This document shows, one piece after another, positions 17,215 to 26,262 of a stretch of 64,000 nucleotides of DNA. The stretch comes from Brevibacterium pigmentatum (GTDB lineage Bacteria; Actinomycetota; Actinomycetes; Actinomycetales; Brevibacteriaceae). Each line of letters opens with the position of its first letter. The stretch's first letter is position 1. Where the stretch lies: contig NZ_CP050153.1 in assembly GCF_011617465.1 (NCBI RefSeq), positions 2,666,001 to 2,730,000 of the forward strand, given 5' to 3'. Both the position numbers and the translations under genes were made by a program. Under the pieces are notes generated by a model. It had not been told where the DNA came from. It did no database searches and worked only from the letters and a program-made list of their open reading frames with translations.

Positions 17215-18003
17215 TCAGTCATCAGCGCGAACCGGTGCGTCCCATGCGTCCAGGTCGGATTCGCTCCAGTCGCCGTAGGTCGGATTGGGTAGGACGATCC
17301 ATTCGGTGCCGAACTTCGCACGGTTCTTCTCCACCAGTTTCCTCTGCTCGTCGACGGACGCATCCGCGAATGCGCCATCGAAATCGTGCAGGGTGTCACC
17401 GAGCTGCATGAGCAGGGTGTGGTTCGCCTCGACCTTCGCGCGCCGTTCATCCTTCGGCGGGCCAAGCAGCATCACGTGTTCGTCATCGGCCTGGGGCAGG
17501 CCCAACTTGGCAATGGCTTCGACATTCTTCGCCCGATTCTCTTCCGTCCGGTCCGAGACGTAGTAGATGTCGACTCCGAGCTGGTCGGCATGTTCGAAGA
17601 ATTCCAACGCACCGGGGATCATTGCCGGCTCCCCGTTCTCCTCCCAGTCGTCCCAGGTGTCCCAGCCGCTGAAGTCATGGCACTTGGCGATATCACGGGC
17701 CAGCAGCTTCGAATTGTCGACGGCAGTCTCGTCGAGGTCGGTCATGATAGCCAGATCTTCCCCGCCCGGGGCCTTGGAAACGGCCTTGTCGAGCTGACGC
17801 GCAGCCATCTCATAGGTCTGTCCCTGCAGTGCCATCGCCTCAGCGCTCTGCTGTTGCCACTTCACACCCATGGTGTAGGCCGAGACGTCGCAGTCATCCG
17901 CCGCTTCGTCGCCCGATACCGGACCCGAATTGAGGATGTATCCGATCACCCCGACGATGAGCACGAGCAGAATCGTCAGGGCAGGAACGAGGGCTTTCTT
18001 CAT
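17215..18003 (-). CDS. HAD-superfamily class C acid phosphatase-like protein
   Basis: 262 aa. The N-terminus has one hydrophobic segment (residues 4-24), so the protein is exported or membrane-anchored; no lipobox cysteine is seen. The HAD motif appears as T-D-L-D-E-T-A-V-D-N-S with Asp89 and Asp91. I-Y-Y-V-S-D-R-T and L-P-N-P-T-Y-G-D-W-S complete the class C (lipoprotein e(P4)) pattern. These proteins dephosphorylate nucleotides outside the membrane. It appears monocistronic. Whether it is a nucleotidase or a general acid phosphatase cannot be decided. Confidence 0.85.
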   Translation of the reverse strand: MKKALVPALTILLVLIVGVIGYILNSGPVSGDEAADDCDVSAYTMGVKWQQQSAEAMALQGQTYEMAARQLDKAVSKAPGGEDLAIMTDLDETAVDNSKLLARDIAKCHDFSGWDTWDDWEENGEPAMIPGALEFFEHADQLGVDIYYVSDRTEENRAKNVEAIAKLGLPQADDEHVMLLGPPKDERRAKVEANHTLLMQLGDTLHDFDGAFADASVDEQRKLVEKNRAKFGTEWIVLPNPTYGDWSESDLDAWDAPVRADD

Positions 18004-18114
18004 TCATCTTCTTTCTTCAGTGTTGTTCTCTGCGAACAATTGTCAGTACAGGAGGGTATCAGCCGTCGTGGCTGGCACGGCCGCTCGACGGTTCCGCAGC
18101 CTGGGAGCGTCGGA

Positions 18115-19257
18115 TCAGTCCCCTGCGATGGCGGCGACGAGTGCGTCGATGTCCTCGGTCGTCGTGTCGAAGGCGCACATGAGGCGGACGATGTCCTTCT
18201 CCAAGGGCCAGTCGGCGAAGGCGAACGTCTGTCGGGCATGGGCGGCCACCTCGGCGGGCATCCGGACGAACACGACGTTCGACTCAACTCTCTGCACGAT
18301 CTCGATGCCGTGGACACGGCTCTGAGCGACCGCCTCGGCGAGGCTGTCCGCGAGATACAGCGCCATCTCGTTCGAGCGGGTGGCGGAGTTCCTCCACAGG
18401 TCGCCTTCGTACAGGGCGTTGAGCTGTGCGGAGAGGAAGCGCATCTTCGAGGCCAGCTGCAGATTCATCTTGCGCAGGAAGCGCATTCCGTGGCCGATGT
18501 CGGGGTTGAGGACGACGACCGCCTCTGCGCCGAGCAGTCCGTTCTTCGTCCCGCCCAGGCTGATGATGTCGACGCCGACCGCGGTCGTGATGTCGCCGAG
18601 TCCGACGCCGAGGTGGGCGGCGGCGTTGCCCAACCGGGAGCCGTCGACGTGGACGATCATGTCGAGCTCATGAGCGGTGGCAGCGATCGCGGCGATCTCG
18701 TCCGGGGTGTAGGTCGTGCCCCATTCGGTGGACTGGGAGATGCTCACGGCCAGCGGCTGCGCATTGTGTTCGTGGCCGCGGCCGATGATCGCGCCCTTGA
18801 TGGTCTCGGGGGTGAGTTTGCCATTCTCGGTCGCGGCGCCGACGATCTTGAGTCCGCCGACCTTCTCCGGGGCGCCGGTCTCGTCGTAGTTGATATGCGC
18901 CGAGGCGGCCGTGATCACCGCCGCCCACCGCGGCAGTGCCGACTGCAGGGCGAGGACGTTCGCTCCGGTGCCGTTGAAGACGGGGAACGCCTGGGCTTCG
19001 GGTCCGAAATGGTGGGCCATGATCTCGCGGAAACGCTGCGTCCACGGATCTCCGCCGTAGCCGGGAGTGTGGCCGACGTTGGACTCGTCGATGGCGGCGA
19101 TGACTTCGGGGTGGACTCCGGCCCAGTTGTCGGAGCCGAAATTTCGCGGGTGCGCGTCGGGGCTGGTGTCGACTGGTGGGGCTGCGGTGCCGGTGTCGGG
19201 GAGAAGGTCCGCGGGGTTCGTCGACTGCGCTGTCTGATCAGATGTCTGAGAGTTCAC
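18115..19257 (-). CDS. ltaE: Low-specificity L-threonine aldolase
   Basis: 380 aa PLP enzyme of the beta-eliminating lyase family. F-G-S-D-N-W-A-G-V-H-P begins the fold, V-H-V-D-G-S-R-L-G-N-A holds the cofactor-contacting Asp, and I-S-L-G-G-T-K-N-G carries the Schiff-base lysine. It cleaves L-threonine or L-allo-threonine to glycine and acetaldehyde. About 30 residues of Ser/Thr/Gln-rich sequence precede the fold, so the true start may lie further in. It is monocistronic; the DeoR remnant lies divergent. Confidence 0.88.
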   Translation of the reverse strand: MNSQTSDQTAQSTNPADLLPDTGTAAPPVDTSPDAHPRNFGSDNWAGVHPEVIAAIDESNVGHTPGYGGDPWTQRFREIMAHHFGPEAQAFPVFNGTGANVLALQSALPRWAAVITAASAHINYDETGAPEKVGGLKIVGAATENGKLTPETIKGAIIGRGHEHNAQPLAVSISQSTEWGTTYTPDEIAAIAATAHELDMIVHVDGSRLGNAAAHLGVGLGDITTAVGVDIISLGGTKNGLLGAEAVVVLNPDIGHGMRFLRKMNLQLASKMRFLSAQLNALYEGDLWRNSATRSNEMALYLADSLAEAVAQSRVHGIEIVQRVESNVVFVRMPAEVAAHARQTFAFADWPLEKDIVRLMCAFDTTTEDIDALVAAIAGD

Positions 19258-19320
19258 ATTCTCAGACTAGTCCCTCCTCAGTGAACGTACTCAATACCGA
19301 GGTCCGGGGCCTGCGGCCCT

Positions 19321-19752
19321 GTGCACCAGCAGTCGTACTCAACACCGGGGAATACGGTTGTCCCCGTCGGTCATCCTCGTCATCCGCTGTCTTTCGACCT
19401 GGGCGATGACTTCGGCGTCGACATCAACAGCGGGTCCTCGAGCGGGCCTCTGGCCGCGGCGACCCTGGCCTCGCCCTCAATCGACACGGCGTTCCTCAGC
19501 GCCGGTGCTTGGGATCTGGACCACGGCCTGACCACCTCGGAGACCGACAAGCTCACGCTCAAACGCGCAGCGCGGCAGGCCGCCCAACGCACGTTCCTCG
19601 TGGCCGACTCGACGAAATTCGACACCCATGCTCGGTTCAAGGCAGTGGCGCTCGACGAGCTCGATCTCATCATCACCGACGACCGTCTGTCCGAGCCTGA
19701 CCGGAAGCGCCTCGAGGATTCGGGCGTGCGCATCGACTGCGCGAGGCTCTGA
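19321..19752 (+). pseudogene. Remnant of a DeoR-family regulator (C-terminal part only)
   Basis: From about 19440 the frame matches the C-terminal effector domain of DeoR regulators: S-I-D-T-A-F-L-S-A-G-A-W-D-L-D-H-G-L-T-T, then T-F-L-V-A-D-S-T-K-F-D, then I-T-D-D-R-L and I-D-C-A-R-L at the end. The same blocks occur in fruR here. The helix-turn-helix and about the first 120 residues are absent, and the codons before 19440 do not look like protein. No ribosome-binding site is evident. Likely a decayed sugar-regulator gene. Confidence 0.75.
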
Positions 19753-19921
19753 GCACCATCCCACACCTTTAGCTTCACACTGCACCTTTGCACCGGTGTG
19801 TTTTGCCGCTGACGGTGATGGATGGTGCAGCACCTGTAGGGAAAGCCAGCGAGGGTGACTGATGCCGAAGCACCTAGAGAAGCAGCCGACAACAGTACGT
19901 CGTGGCTGAAAAACAGAAAGA

Positions 19922-19959
19922 CGTCGGGCCGGGACTGTTTGAACAGTCCCGGCCCGACG
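19922..19959 (-). terminator. Terminator of the sucCD operon
   Basis: A near-perfect stem of 16-18 bp (CGTCGGGCCGGGACTGTT and its complement) with a tight loop, 50 bp past the sucD stop on the minus strand. On that strand TTTCTGTTTTTCAG follows, giving a T-rich tail. Confidence 0.85.
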
Positions 19960-20008
19960 CCAGAGTCTCAGCGGCTCCACGAATCAGCGACTCAGATACT
20001 CAGCACCT

Positions 20009-20905
20009 TCAGCCGAGGAGTCCGCGCATGAGCTCAGCGGTCTCGGTCGGGGTCTTGCCGACCTTGACGCCTGCAGCCTCGAGGGCTTCCTTCTTGGCCT
20101 GAGCGGTTCCCGAGGAGCCGGAGACGATGGCTCCTGCGTGGCCCATGGTCTTGCCCTCGGGAGCGGTGAAGCCTGCAACGTAGCCGACTACCGGCTTCGT
20201 CACGTTCTCCTTGATGAAGGCGGCTGCGCGCTCTTCGGCGTCTCCGCCGATCTCGCCGATCATGACGATGGCTTCGGTCTCCGGGTCGGCCTCGAAAGCT
20301 TCGAGCGCATCGATGTGCGTGGTGCCGATGACCGGGTCTCCGCCGATGCCGATGGCAGTCGAGAAGCCGAGGTCACGCAGTTCGTACATCATCTGGTAGG
20401 TCAGGGTGCCCGACTTCGAGACGAGGCCCAGCTTGCCCTTCTTCGTGATGTCGGCCGGGATGATGCCGGCCAGCGACTCACCGGGGGTGATGATGCCGGG
20501 GCAGTTGGGTCCGATGATGCGGGTGGCGTTTCCTGCCGCCTGCGCACGAGCCCAGACCTCTGCCGAGTCCTGCACCGGGATGCCCTCGGTGATGATGACG
20601 AGCAGACCGATCTTCGCGTCGATGGCCTCGATCGCGGCGTCCTTGGAGAATGCCGGCGGCACGAAGGCCACGGACACGTCGGCACCGGTGGCTTCCATCG
20701 CTTCGGACACGGAGCCGAAGACGGGCAGCTCGACCTCGTTGCCGTCCTTGTCGTTGTGCTTCACGATGGTGCCGGCCTTGCGGGCGTTGACACCGCCGAC
20801 GACGTTCGATCCGGCGGCGAGCATGCGAGCGGTGTGCTTCGAGCCCTCTCCGCCGGTGATGCCCTGGACGATGATCTTCGAATCGGAATTCAGAAAGATA
20901 GACAT
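20009..20905 (-). CDS. sucD: Succinyl-CoA synthetase (ADP-forming) alpha subunit
   Basis: 298 aa, full length. The CoA-binding N-terminus reads [23 protein letters not shown] and K-S-G-T-L-T-Y follow; the phosphohistidine lies in [10 protein letters not shown]. With SucC it interconverts succinyl-CoA and succinate with formation of ATP or GTP in the TCA cycle. It starts 18 bp after sucC, with GGAAAGG upstream of the ATG at 20905. The TCA partner sdhCDAB is 10 kb away in the same window. Confidence 0.97.
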   Translation of the reverse strand: MSIFLNSDSKIIVQGITGGEGSKHTARMLAAGSNVVGGVNARKAGTIVKHNDKDGNEVELPVFGSVSEAMEATGADVSVAFVPPAFSKDAAIEAIDAKIGLLVIITEGIPVQDSAEVWARAQAAGNATRIIGPNCPGIITPGESLAGIIPADITKKGKLGLVSKSGTLTYQMMYELRDLGFSTAIGIGGDPVIGTTHIDALEAFEADPETEAIVMIGEIGGDAEERAAAFIKENVTKPVVGYVAGFTAPEGKTMGHAGAIVSGSSGTAQAKKEALEAAGVKVGKTPTETAELMRGLLG

Positions 20906-20923
20906 TGTTGTAAAGACCTTTCC

Positions 20924-22093
20924 TTACTTGGCCGCAGCCAGTTCGGCGGCCTTGTCGGCTCCACCGTCCATCGTGTCAGTGAGCGTGACGAGCGGGTGCG
21001 CTGCGTTCTTCAGGATCGCGCGTCCCTCTTCCACGTTGTTGCCGTCGAGGCGGACGACGAGCGGCTTGGTGGCCTGGTCGCCGAGGATCTCGAGGGCCTT
21101 GACGATGCCGTCGGCCACAGCGTCACAGGCGGTGATTCCGCCGAAGACGTTGACGAACACGGACTTCACCTGATCATCGCCGAGGATGACGTCGAGACCG
21201 TTGGCCATGACCTCAGCCGAGGCGCCGCCTCCGATGTCGAGGAAGTTCGCGGGCTTGACGCCGTTGTGGTTCTCACCTGCGTAGGCGACGACGTCGAGGG
21301 TCGACATGACCAGTCCTGCGCCGTTGCCGATGATTCCGACCTCACCGTCGAGCTTGACGTAGTTGAGGTCGAGCTTCTTGGCCTTGAGCTCCAGCGGGTT
21401 CTCTGCGCTGATGTCGCGCAGTTCCTCGTGCTCCTTCTGGCGGAAGTCGGCGTTGTCGTCGAGGGAGACCTTGCCGTCGAGGGCGATGATGTCACCGGCA
21501 CCGGTCTTGACCAGCGGGTTGACCTCGACGAGGGTGGCGTCTTCCTTCTCGAAGACGGTCCACAGGCTGGTCAGCACGGGGGCGACCTTCGCGGCGGTGT
21601 CGGCGTCGAAGCCGGCCGCCTCGGCGATTTCAGCTGCCTTGGCATCGTTGATTCCGTCGATAGCGGAGACGGGGATCTTGGCGAGCGCTTCCGGACGTTC
21701 CACGGCCAGCTGCTCGATCTCCATGCCGCCTTCCTTCGAGCACATGGCCAGATAGGTGCGGTTGGACCGGTCGAGGAGGACGGAGAAGTAGTACTCCTCA
21801 GCAATGTCGGCACCTTCGGCGATCATCACCTTTTCGGTGATGTGGCCCTTGATGTCGAGACCCAGGATGTCCTTGGCGCGTGCCTCGGCCTCATCGGGGT
21901 TCTTGGCGACCTTGACGCCGCCGGCCTTTCCACGGCCGCCGATCTTGACCTGAGACTTGACGACGACGACACCGCCGCCAAGATCTTCGGCTGCCTTCTT
22001 CGCTGCTTCTGGCGTCGTCGCGACCTGGGCCTTGAGCACGGGCACTCCGTGCTTCTCGAACAGGTCACGTGCTTGATACTCGAAAAGATCCAC
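20924..22093 (-). CDS. sucC: Succinyl-CoA synthetase (ADP-forming) beta subunit
   Basis: 389 aa. Translation starts at a GTG (22093) giving [19 protein letters not shown], the canonical start, with AAGGAAA upstream. The frame extends to 22261 but the extra residues do not match the family. ATP-grasp motifs are visible: [14 protein letters not shown], and near the C-terminus D-I-G-G-G-A-S and [10 protein letters not shown]. First gene of the sucCD operon. Confidence 0.97.
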   Translation of the reverse strand: MDLFEYQARDLFEKHGVPVLKAQVATTPEAAKKAAEDLGGGVVVVKSQVKIGGRGKAGGVKVAKNPDEAEARAKDILGLDIKGHITEKVMIAEGADIAEEYYFSVLLDRSNRTYLAMCSKEGGMEIEQLAVERPEALAKIPVSAIDGINDAKAAEIAEAAGFDADTAAKVAPVLTSLWTVFEKEDATLVEVNPLVKTGAGDIIALDGKVSLDDNADFRQKEHEELRDISAENPLELKAKKLDLNYVKLDGEVGIIGNGAGLVMSTLDVVAYAGENHNGVKPANFLDIGGGASAEVMANGLDVILGDDQVKSVFVNVFGGITACDAVADGIVKALEILGDQATKPLVVRLDGNNVEEGRAILKNAAHPLVTLTDTMDGGADKAAELAAAK

Positions 22094-22257
22094 GTGTTTT
22101 CCTTCGTTTCTGCTGCCGGGTGGTTGGCCCCTGCAGGTTCGTTGACGGATGCAACAACCAAGGACAACCATATTCCCAAACGCACCCGTCCATCCAACCT
22201 TGCAGGTTAAATGGACCCTGAGCGTAAGGAATCTCTCGTCAAAAAGTATCTTTGCGC

Positions 22258-22270
22258 TCAAGATTCTTGA
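22258..22270. promoter_or_regulatory. 13-bp palindrome in the marR promoter, probable autoregulatory operator
   Basis: TCAAGA-T-TCTTGA lies just upstream of a -10-like TAAAAT (22279-22284) that ends 6 nt before the ATG at 22291. The position between the expected -35 and -10 is ideal for repression, and the leader is effectively absent. Confidence 0.5.
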
Positions 22271-22290
22271 TATGGACGTAAAATCGTTTC

Positions 22291-22785
22291 ATGGACGAAG
22301 TGGATCGAATTGTCGCAGCCTGGCGACGTGAGCGTCCGGATCTCGACGTCTCCCCGATGGAGATCCTCTCCCGAGTCTCGCGTCTGGCCAGGCAGTTGGA
22401 CTTGGCACGGAAGTCGAGCTTCTCCGATTACGGCATCGAGGGGTGGGCCTTCGATGTGCTCTCCGCCCTCCGCCGAGCCGGCGAGCCCTATCAGCTCTCC
22501 CCCTCGACACTGTTGCAGGAGACACTGGTCACGAGCGGCACCATGACCAATCGCATCGACCGACTCGTCGCCCGCGGGTGGGTCGACCGCCGTCCCGATC
22601 CCGGTGATCGACGCGGGGTGCTCGTCCAGCTCAGCGACAGCGGCCGCGCCACGGTCGACTCCGCCCTGGCGGATCTGCTCGTGAAGGAGCGGGAGATCCT
22701 CAGCGGCCTCACCCCCGCCGGCAGCCGAAAACTGGCCGCACTGCTGCGGGAGCTGTCCACCGGTTTCGACGGCAGCGAGGACTGA
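22291..22785 (+). CDS. MarR family transcriptional regulator
   Basis: 164 aa. The winged helix is clear: L-S-P-S-T-L-L-Q-E-T-L-V-T-S-G-T-M-T-N-R-I-D-R-L-V-A-R-G-W-V, then R-R-P-D-P-G-D-R-R-G-V-L-V-Q-L, which is the wing with its D-x-R pattern. The start has no Shine-Dalgarno sequence, consistent with the -10 box 6 nt upstream. It stands between sucC (divergent) and a GNAT gene 55 bp downstream, which it could co-regulate. Ligand unknown. Confidence 0.92.
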   Translation: MDEVDRIVAAWRRERPDLDVSPMEILSRVSRLARQLDLARKSSFSDYGIEGWAFDVLSALRRAGEPYQLSPSTLLQETLVTSGTMTNRIDRLVARGWVDRRPDPGDRRGVLVQLSDSGRATVDSALADLLVKEREILSGLTPAGSRKLAALLRELSTGFDGSED

Positions 22786-22840
22786 ACCGGTCTCCTGTCA
22801 CAACTGCCCCACCACGAACCCCGACGACGAGGACTCAGCC

Positions 22841-23530
22841 ATGCACGACGACCTCACGAATTTCCGGGGCGCACAGCCGCCTCGGCGAGAGACGATCCAT
22901 GGTCGGTATGTCGACCTCGAACCGCTCGATGCGGCCGATCACGGCGATAGCCTCTTCGCCGCGGTGTCGACCGCAGCGGGGATCGACGATCGGTTCCGAT
23001 ACCTGCCCCAGACGCCGCAGACCGAACGCGGGGATTTCGATTCCTGGATCGTCGAGGCGGCCGACTCCTCCGATCCCCTCTTCTTCGCCGTCGTGGACCG
23101 ATCCACCGGTCGGGCCGAGGGCCGGCAGGCGCTGATGCGCATCGATGCGGCCAACGGCGTCATGGAGATCGGGCACATCCTCTGGGGCCCGGCACTGTCG
23201 CGGACTCGGGCGGCCACCGAGGCGCTGTACCTCTGCGCCGATCTTGCCTTCTCCTCCGGTTTCCGTCGGTTCGAGTGGAAATGCGATGACGCGAATGCTC
23301 CGTCGAAGAAGGCCGCCGAACGGTTCGGTTTCACCTTCGAAGGGGTCTTCCGTCAGCACCTCGTGTACAAGGGCCGCAACCGCGACACCGCATGGTTCTC
23401 GATCATCGACGGCGAATGGCCGGCGCTGCGCTCTGCCTACGAAGCGTGGCTCGACGATGCGAACTTCGATGCCTCGGGAACTCAGCTCAAGGGACTGCGC
23501 GAACTCATCGCCGAGGTTCGTCAGCGTTGA
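22841..23530 (+). CDS. GNAT-family N-acetyltransferase (RimJ/RimL type)
   Basis: 229 aa. Characteristic features are the N-terminal R-Y-V-D-L-E-P-L-D-A-A-D-H, the segment M-R-I-D-A-A-N-G-V-M-E-I-G-H-I-L-W-G-P, the acetyl-CoA region and the closing E-W-K-C-D-D-A-N-A-P-S-K-K-A-A-E-R-F-G-F-T-F-E-G. ATG follows GAGGA. The substrate may be a protein N-terminus, an amino acid or a small amine. It lies 55 bp after the MarR gene in the same orientation. Confidence 0.88.
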   Translation: MHDDLTNFRGAQPPRRETIHGRYVDLEPLDAADHGDSLFAAVSTAAGIDDRFRYLPQTPQTERGDFDSWIVEAADSSDPLFFAVVDRSTGRAEGRQALMRIDAANGVMEIGHILWGPALSRTRAATEALYLCADLAFSSGFRRFEWKCDDANAPSKKAAERFGFTFEGVFRQHLVYKGRNRDTAWFSIIDGEWPALRSAYEAWLDDANFDASGTQLKGLRELIAEVRQR

Positions 23531-23670
23531 GACCTTGGGCTGGGTCCCAAACTGAGCGCCCGCGCGCCCGCCGCTTTCGCCGCCCTGCCGCGCGTCCACC
23601 CGGGCTCGGACCGTCCCGCGCATTAGGCTGGACGCGATACCACCTGGACGCTGATGACACCTGAGGAACC

Positions 23671-24381
23671 ATGCGACTTCGCCCCCTTGCCCTGCTGTCC
23701 GCCGCTGCGATTGCTGCCACGACGACGGCCTGCGTGTCGACCCCCGAAGAGACCCGCCCGCAGCCGCGCCCCTCGGTGAGCAAGGAAGAGGTCACGCCGA
23801 TCGAGACTCCCGACGATGCGCCGAAGGTGTCCATCGTCGATTCCTCCCCCGGCGGCGCGAAGGACACTGACCCGCTGTGGCAGGGCCTCGCCGAGGCGGC
23901 CGAGAAGAAGACCGAGGCCTACCTCAAGGTCTACGTGCACACCGGCAATCCCGAGGTTCCCGAGTCCGGCGAGACGGCCGTGACCGCCGACAGCCCGGAC
24001 AGCGTCAGCGTCACCGTCGATGCGAAGAACGTCGATGACGGTGCCTCCCCGTTCCTGCTCATCCACGGCACCTTCGACGTCGAGGAGATCGGCAACTCGG
24101 CGTACACTCTCAAGACCGTCGACGACGAAGATATCCCCGAGCTCGACCCGAAGGGCCCGAACGACGAGAAGCGCTGCACCGCCGATGACGCTCAGGACCG
24201 CATCGCCCTGGCCGCCGACGACCTCGCCGAGGATCCCGGCCGCCGCGAAGAGTTCCGCCAGCAGTGGGGCGGTTCGCCGCGCGTGTGGTGGGGCATCCAG
24301 AAGACCGCCATCAGCCTCGGCGAAGAGGGCGGAGTCGCCGGCGACTTCCTCACCGAAGCCTGCGGAGAGTTCCTCCAGTAG
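23671..24381 (+). CDS. Putative lipoprotein of unknown function
   Basis: 236 aa. A signal sequence ends in a lipobox-like T-T-T-A-C with Cys21, so it should be lipidated and anchored outside the membrane. After a Pro/Glu-rich linker the body is acidic and soluble: W-Q-G-L-A-E-A-A-E-K-K-T-E-A-Y-L, D-D-G-A-S-P-F-L-L-I-H-G-T-F, and R-V-W-W-G-I-Q near the end. Two further cysteines could form a disulphide. I do not recognise the family. GAGGAA precedes the ATG; monocistronic. Confidence 0.7.
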   Translation: MRLRPLALLSAAAIAATTTACVSTPEETRPQPRPSVSKEEVTPIETPDDAPKVSIVDSSPGGAKDTDPLWQGLAEAAEKKTEAYLKVYVHTGNPEVPESGETAVTADSPDSVSVTVDAKNVDDGASPFLLIHGTFDVEEIGNSAYTLKTVDDEDIPELDPKGPNDEKRCTADDAQDRIALAADDLAEDPGRREEFRQQWGGSPRVWWGIQKTAISLGEEGGVAGDFLTEACGEFLQ

Positions 24382-24447
24382 TCACTCCGTTCCGCTTCGC
24401 GCCCGCCGCCTCTCGCCAGCCGACGCCCTGCGTGCGACGATGTTTCT

Positions 24448-25635
24448 ATGAAGATCGCCGTCATCGGAGCTGGAATCGGCGGACTCTCGACGGCCGTGGG
24501 CCTGCAGAGAGCGGGCGCCGAGGTGACCGTGTTCGAACGCGCATCTGAGCCCAGGGCCGGTGGTTCAGGTCTGTCGATCTTCGCCAACGGCATTGCCGCT
24601 CTGGAGACCTTGGGTCTGAGCGAGGCATTCGATGCCGTGACCGACGCCGGTGTCGAAGGTTTCGCCGCAGGTCAGCGGCTCGCCGACGGGCGCTGGATCG
24701 CACAAGTGCCCAACGATGCGGTCGGTGCTCTGCGCATCGTCGACCGTGCCGATCTCCACCGCATCCTCCTCGATGCTCTGGACCCGGGGACGGTGCTCAC
24801 TGGTTCCGAGGCGACCGTGACCGCCACCGACGGGACGCTGACGGTCGAAGAACCCGGGTCCGCCGGTTCCGCAGTATCCGAGCACTTCGACCTCGTCATC
24901 GGCGCCGACGGTCTGCACAGCCGGACCCGCACCGTCGTCGATGGGGAAACGGTCGCCCCGCGGTACTCCGGGTATTCCGCGTGGCGGGGCATCACCTCGG
25001 TGCCGGTGGATCTGTCCGGTGAAGCCGGGGAATCGGTCGGACACGGGCGCCGCTTCGGCATCGCCCCGTTGGCCGACGGCCGCGTCTACTGGTTCGCGGT
25101 GGCGAATATGCCGCAGGACGCGGTCTTCGCCGACGAGAAGGCCACCGTCGAGCAGATGTTCACGGGCTGGCACTCCCCCATCGCCGATCTCATCGCCGCC
25201 ACCCCCGCCGAGGAGGTCCGCCGCACCGCGATCTCCGACCTCTCCCGCCGGTTGGCCAGGTTCCATCGTGACCGGGTCGTGCTCATCGGCGATGCCGCTC
25301 ATGCGATGACGCCGAACCTCGGTCAGGGTGGAGGGCAGGCCCTCGAGGACGCGGCGACGCTCACCGTCCTGCTCGGTCCGCTGCTCGCGCGCGGTCGTGC
25401 AGGAAACAGTGCGGAGGACCGTGCCGAGCTCGAGGCGGCGCTGCAGCGCTATGAGTCACTGCGTCGGCCACGGACGCAGTCGATCGCGCAGAAGTCCCGC
25501 CTCATGGGGCAGGTGTTCCAGCTCGAATCGCCGCTGTTGGCAGGGCTGCGCAATGCCGTCATCTCAGCCGTACCGTCGAGACTCATCGCCTCGCAGGCCG
25601 CGAGCGTCCAGAAATGGTCGCCTCCGTCGGTCTGA
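24448..25635 (+). CDS. FAD-dependent monooxygenase (aromatic hydroxylase type)
   Basis: 395 aa. The Rossmann motif is I-A-V-I-G-A-G-I-G-G-L at the N-terminus; the DG motif is L-V-I-G-A-D-G-L-H-S-R-T-R; the FAD ribityl-binding GD motif is L-I-G-D-A-A-H-A-M-T-P-N-L-G-Q-G-G-G. These define class A flavoprotein monooxygenases related to salicylate or 6-hydroxynicotinate hydroxylase. It probably hydroxylates an aromatic or polyketide-like substrate using NAD(P)H. No pathway genes flank it. GACGAT lies 6 nt before the ATG and no ribosome-binding site is evident. Confidence 0.88.
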   Translation: MKIAVIGAGIGGLSTAVGLQRAGAEVTVFERASEPRAGGSGLSIFANGIAALETLGLSEAFDAVTDAGVEGFAAGQRLADGRWIAQVPNDAVGALRIVDRADLHRILLDALDPGTVLTGSEATVTATDGTLTVEEPGSAGSAVSEHFDLVIGADGLHSRTRTVVDGETVAPRYSGYSAWRGITSVPVDLSGEAGESVGHGRRFGIAPLADGRVYWFAVANMPQDAVFADEKATVEQMFTGWHSPIADLIAATPAEEVRRTAISDLSRRLARFHRDRVVLIGDAAHAMTPNLGQGGGQALEDAATLTVLLGPLLARGRAGNSAEDRAELEAALQRYESLRRPRTQSIAQKSRLMGQVFQLESPLLAGLRNAVISAVPSRLIASQAASVQKWSPPSV

Positions 25636-25709
25636 TCTTGATTGCAGAGCGCCACTGGCACGAGTGAAGTGTGGGAAGAATGTCGCTGAGAAGCTGGTTT
25701 TCGGAATTC

Positions 25710-25752
25710 TGTGACCATTTTGCCCACCTAGTGTGACCATTTCGACCACTCA
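25710..25752. repeat. Direct repeat of 11 bp resembling an insertion-sequence terminus
   Basis: TGTGACCATTT occurs at 25710-25720 and 25732-25742, each followed by a similar G-C-C-C-A-C-C / G-A-C-C-A-C-T context. Paired imperfect repeats of about 20 bp near a terminus are typical of IS21-family elements. No transposase lies nearby, so this would be a remnant. Confidence 0.35.
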
Positions 25753-25767
25753 AGCCCGGCAGTCGGC

Positions 25768-25809
25768 GCCCGTGAGCTACAGCCCGTGGGCTAGAGCCCG
25801 TCAGCCAAC
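25768..25809. repeat. Three tandem 14-bp imperfect repeats
   Basis: Units are GCCCGTGAGCTACA, GCCCGTGGGCTAGA and GCCCGTCAGCCAAC, directly before the end of the membrane protein gene at 25822. No known function. Confidence 0.6.
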
Positions 25810-25821
25810 GCCCCGGCCGGT

Positions 25822-26262
25822 TCAGTCGGTCAGGGCGCGGTTGTAGGCCTCGACGACGGCGGGCAGGAAGAAACCCAAGAGCACGGCGATGGCGGTGACC
25901 AGGCAGGCGAGCCCCAGCCACAGGGACCCCGCGATGACGCTGAAGGCGAAGACGATGACGAGCAGCTCGAAGGCGATCGCCGCCGGACGCGCCCACCTGT
26001 GCAGACGCCAGGCGCCGCGGGCCGCGGCACCGACACCGGCTGCGAAGATGAAGAACATGACGGCCAGGCCGATCAGCGAGGTCGCCAACGGTCCGGCGGT
26101 GACCGCCGTGATGATGAACGACACCGCCGACCCGACCAGGGCCAGCGCCTGGATGCCGAGGACGCTCACGGGCAGAAGCATCGCCCGCGGGGTGGGAACG
26201 CCGTGCCCCTCAGGCTCCGGTGAAACGCCGGTGCCTGCGGCCCGGTCATTGCGTGCGGTCAA
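25822..26262 (-). CDS. Hypothetical four-helix membrane protein
   Basis: 146 aa. After a short polar N-terminus rich in Glu/Gly/Pro come about four hydrophobic segments (residues 32-52, 58-78, 90-110 and 115-137). A conserved charged loop, G-A-W-R-L-H-R-W-A-R-P, lies between the second and third helices. No enzymatic motif is seen and I do not recognise the family. It overlaps the end of the adenosine deaminase gene by 4 bp, so it is co-transcribed with it. Confidence 0.7.
   Translation of the reverse strand: MTARNDRAAGTGVSPEPEGHGVPTPRAMLLPVSVLGIQALALVGSAVSFIITAVTAGPLATSLIGLAVMFFIFAAGVGAAARGAWRLHRWARPAAIAFELLVIVFAFSVIAGSLWLGLACLVTAIAVLLGFFLPAVVEAYNRALTD

Noticed and set aside
17386..19284. 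632-codon plus-strand frame
   Set aside because: Covers the phosphatase and the threonine aldolase genes in antisense; no ribosome-binding site and no protein motifs.
20138..22210. Long open frame on the plus strand, 690 codons
   Set aside because: It is antisense to sucD and sucC, whose protein sequences are unmistakable. High GC content keeps the opposite frame open. It has an Asp/Gly/Val-rich shadow composition.
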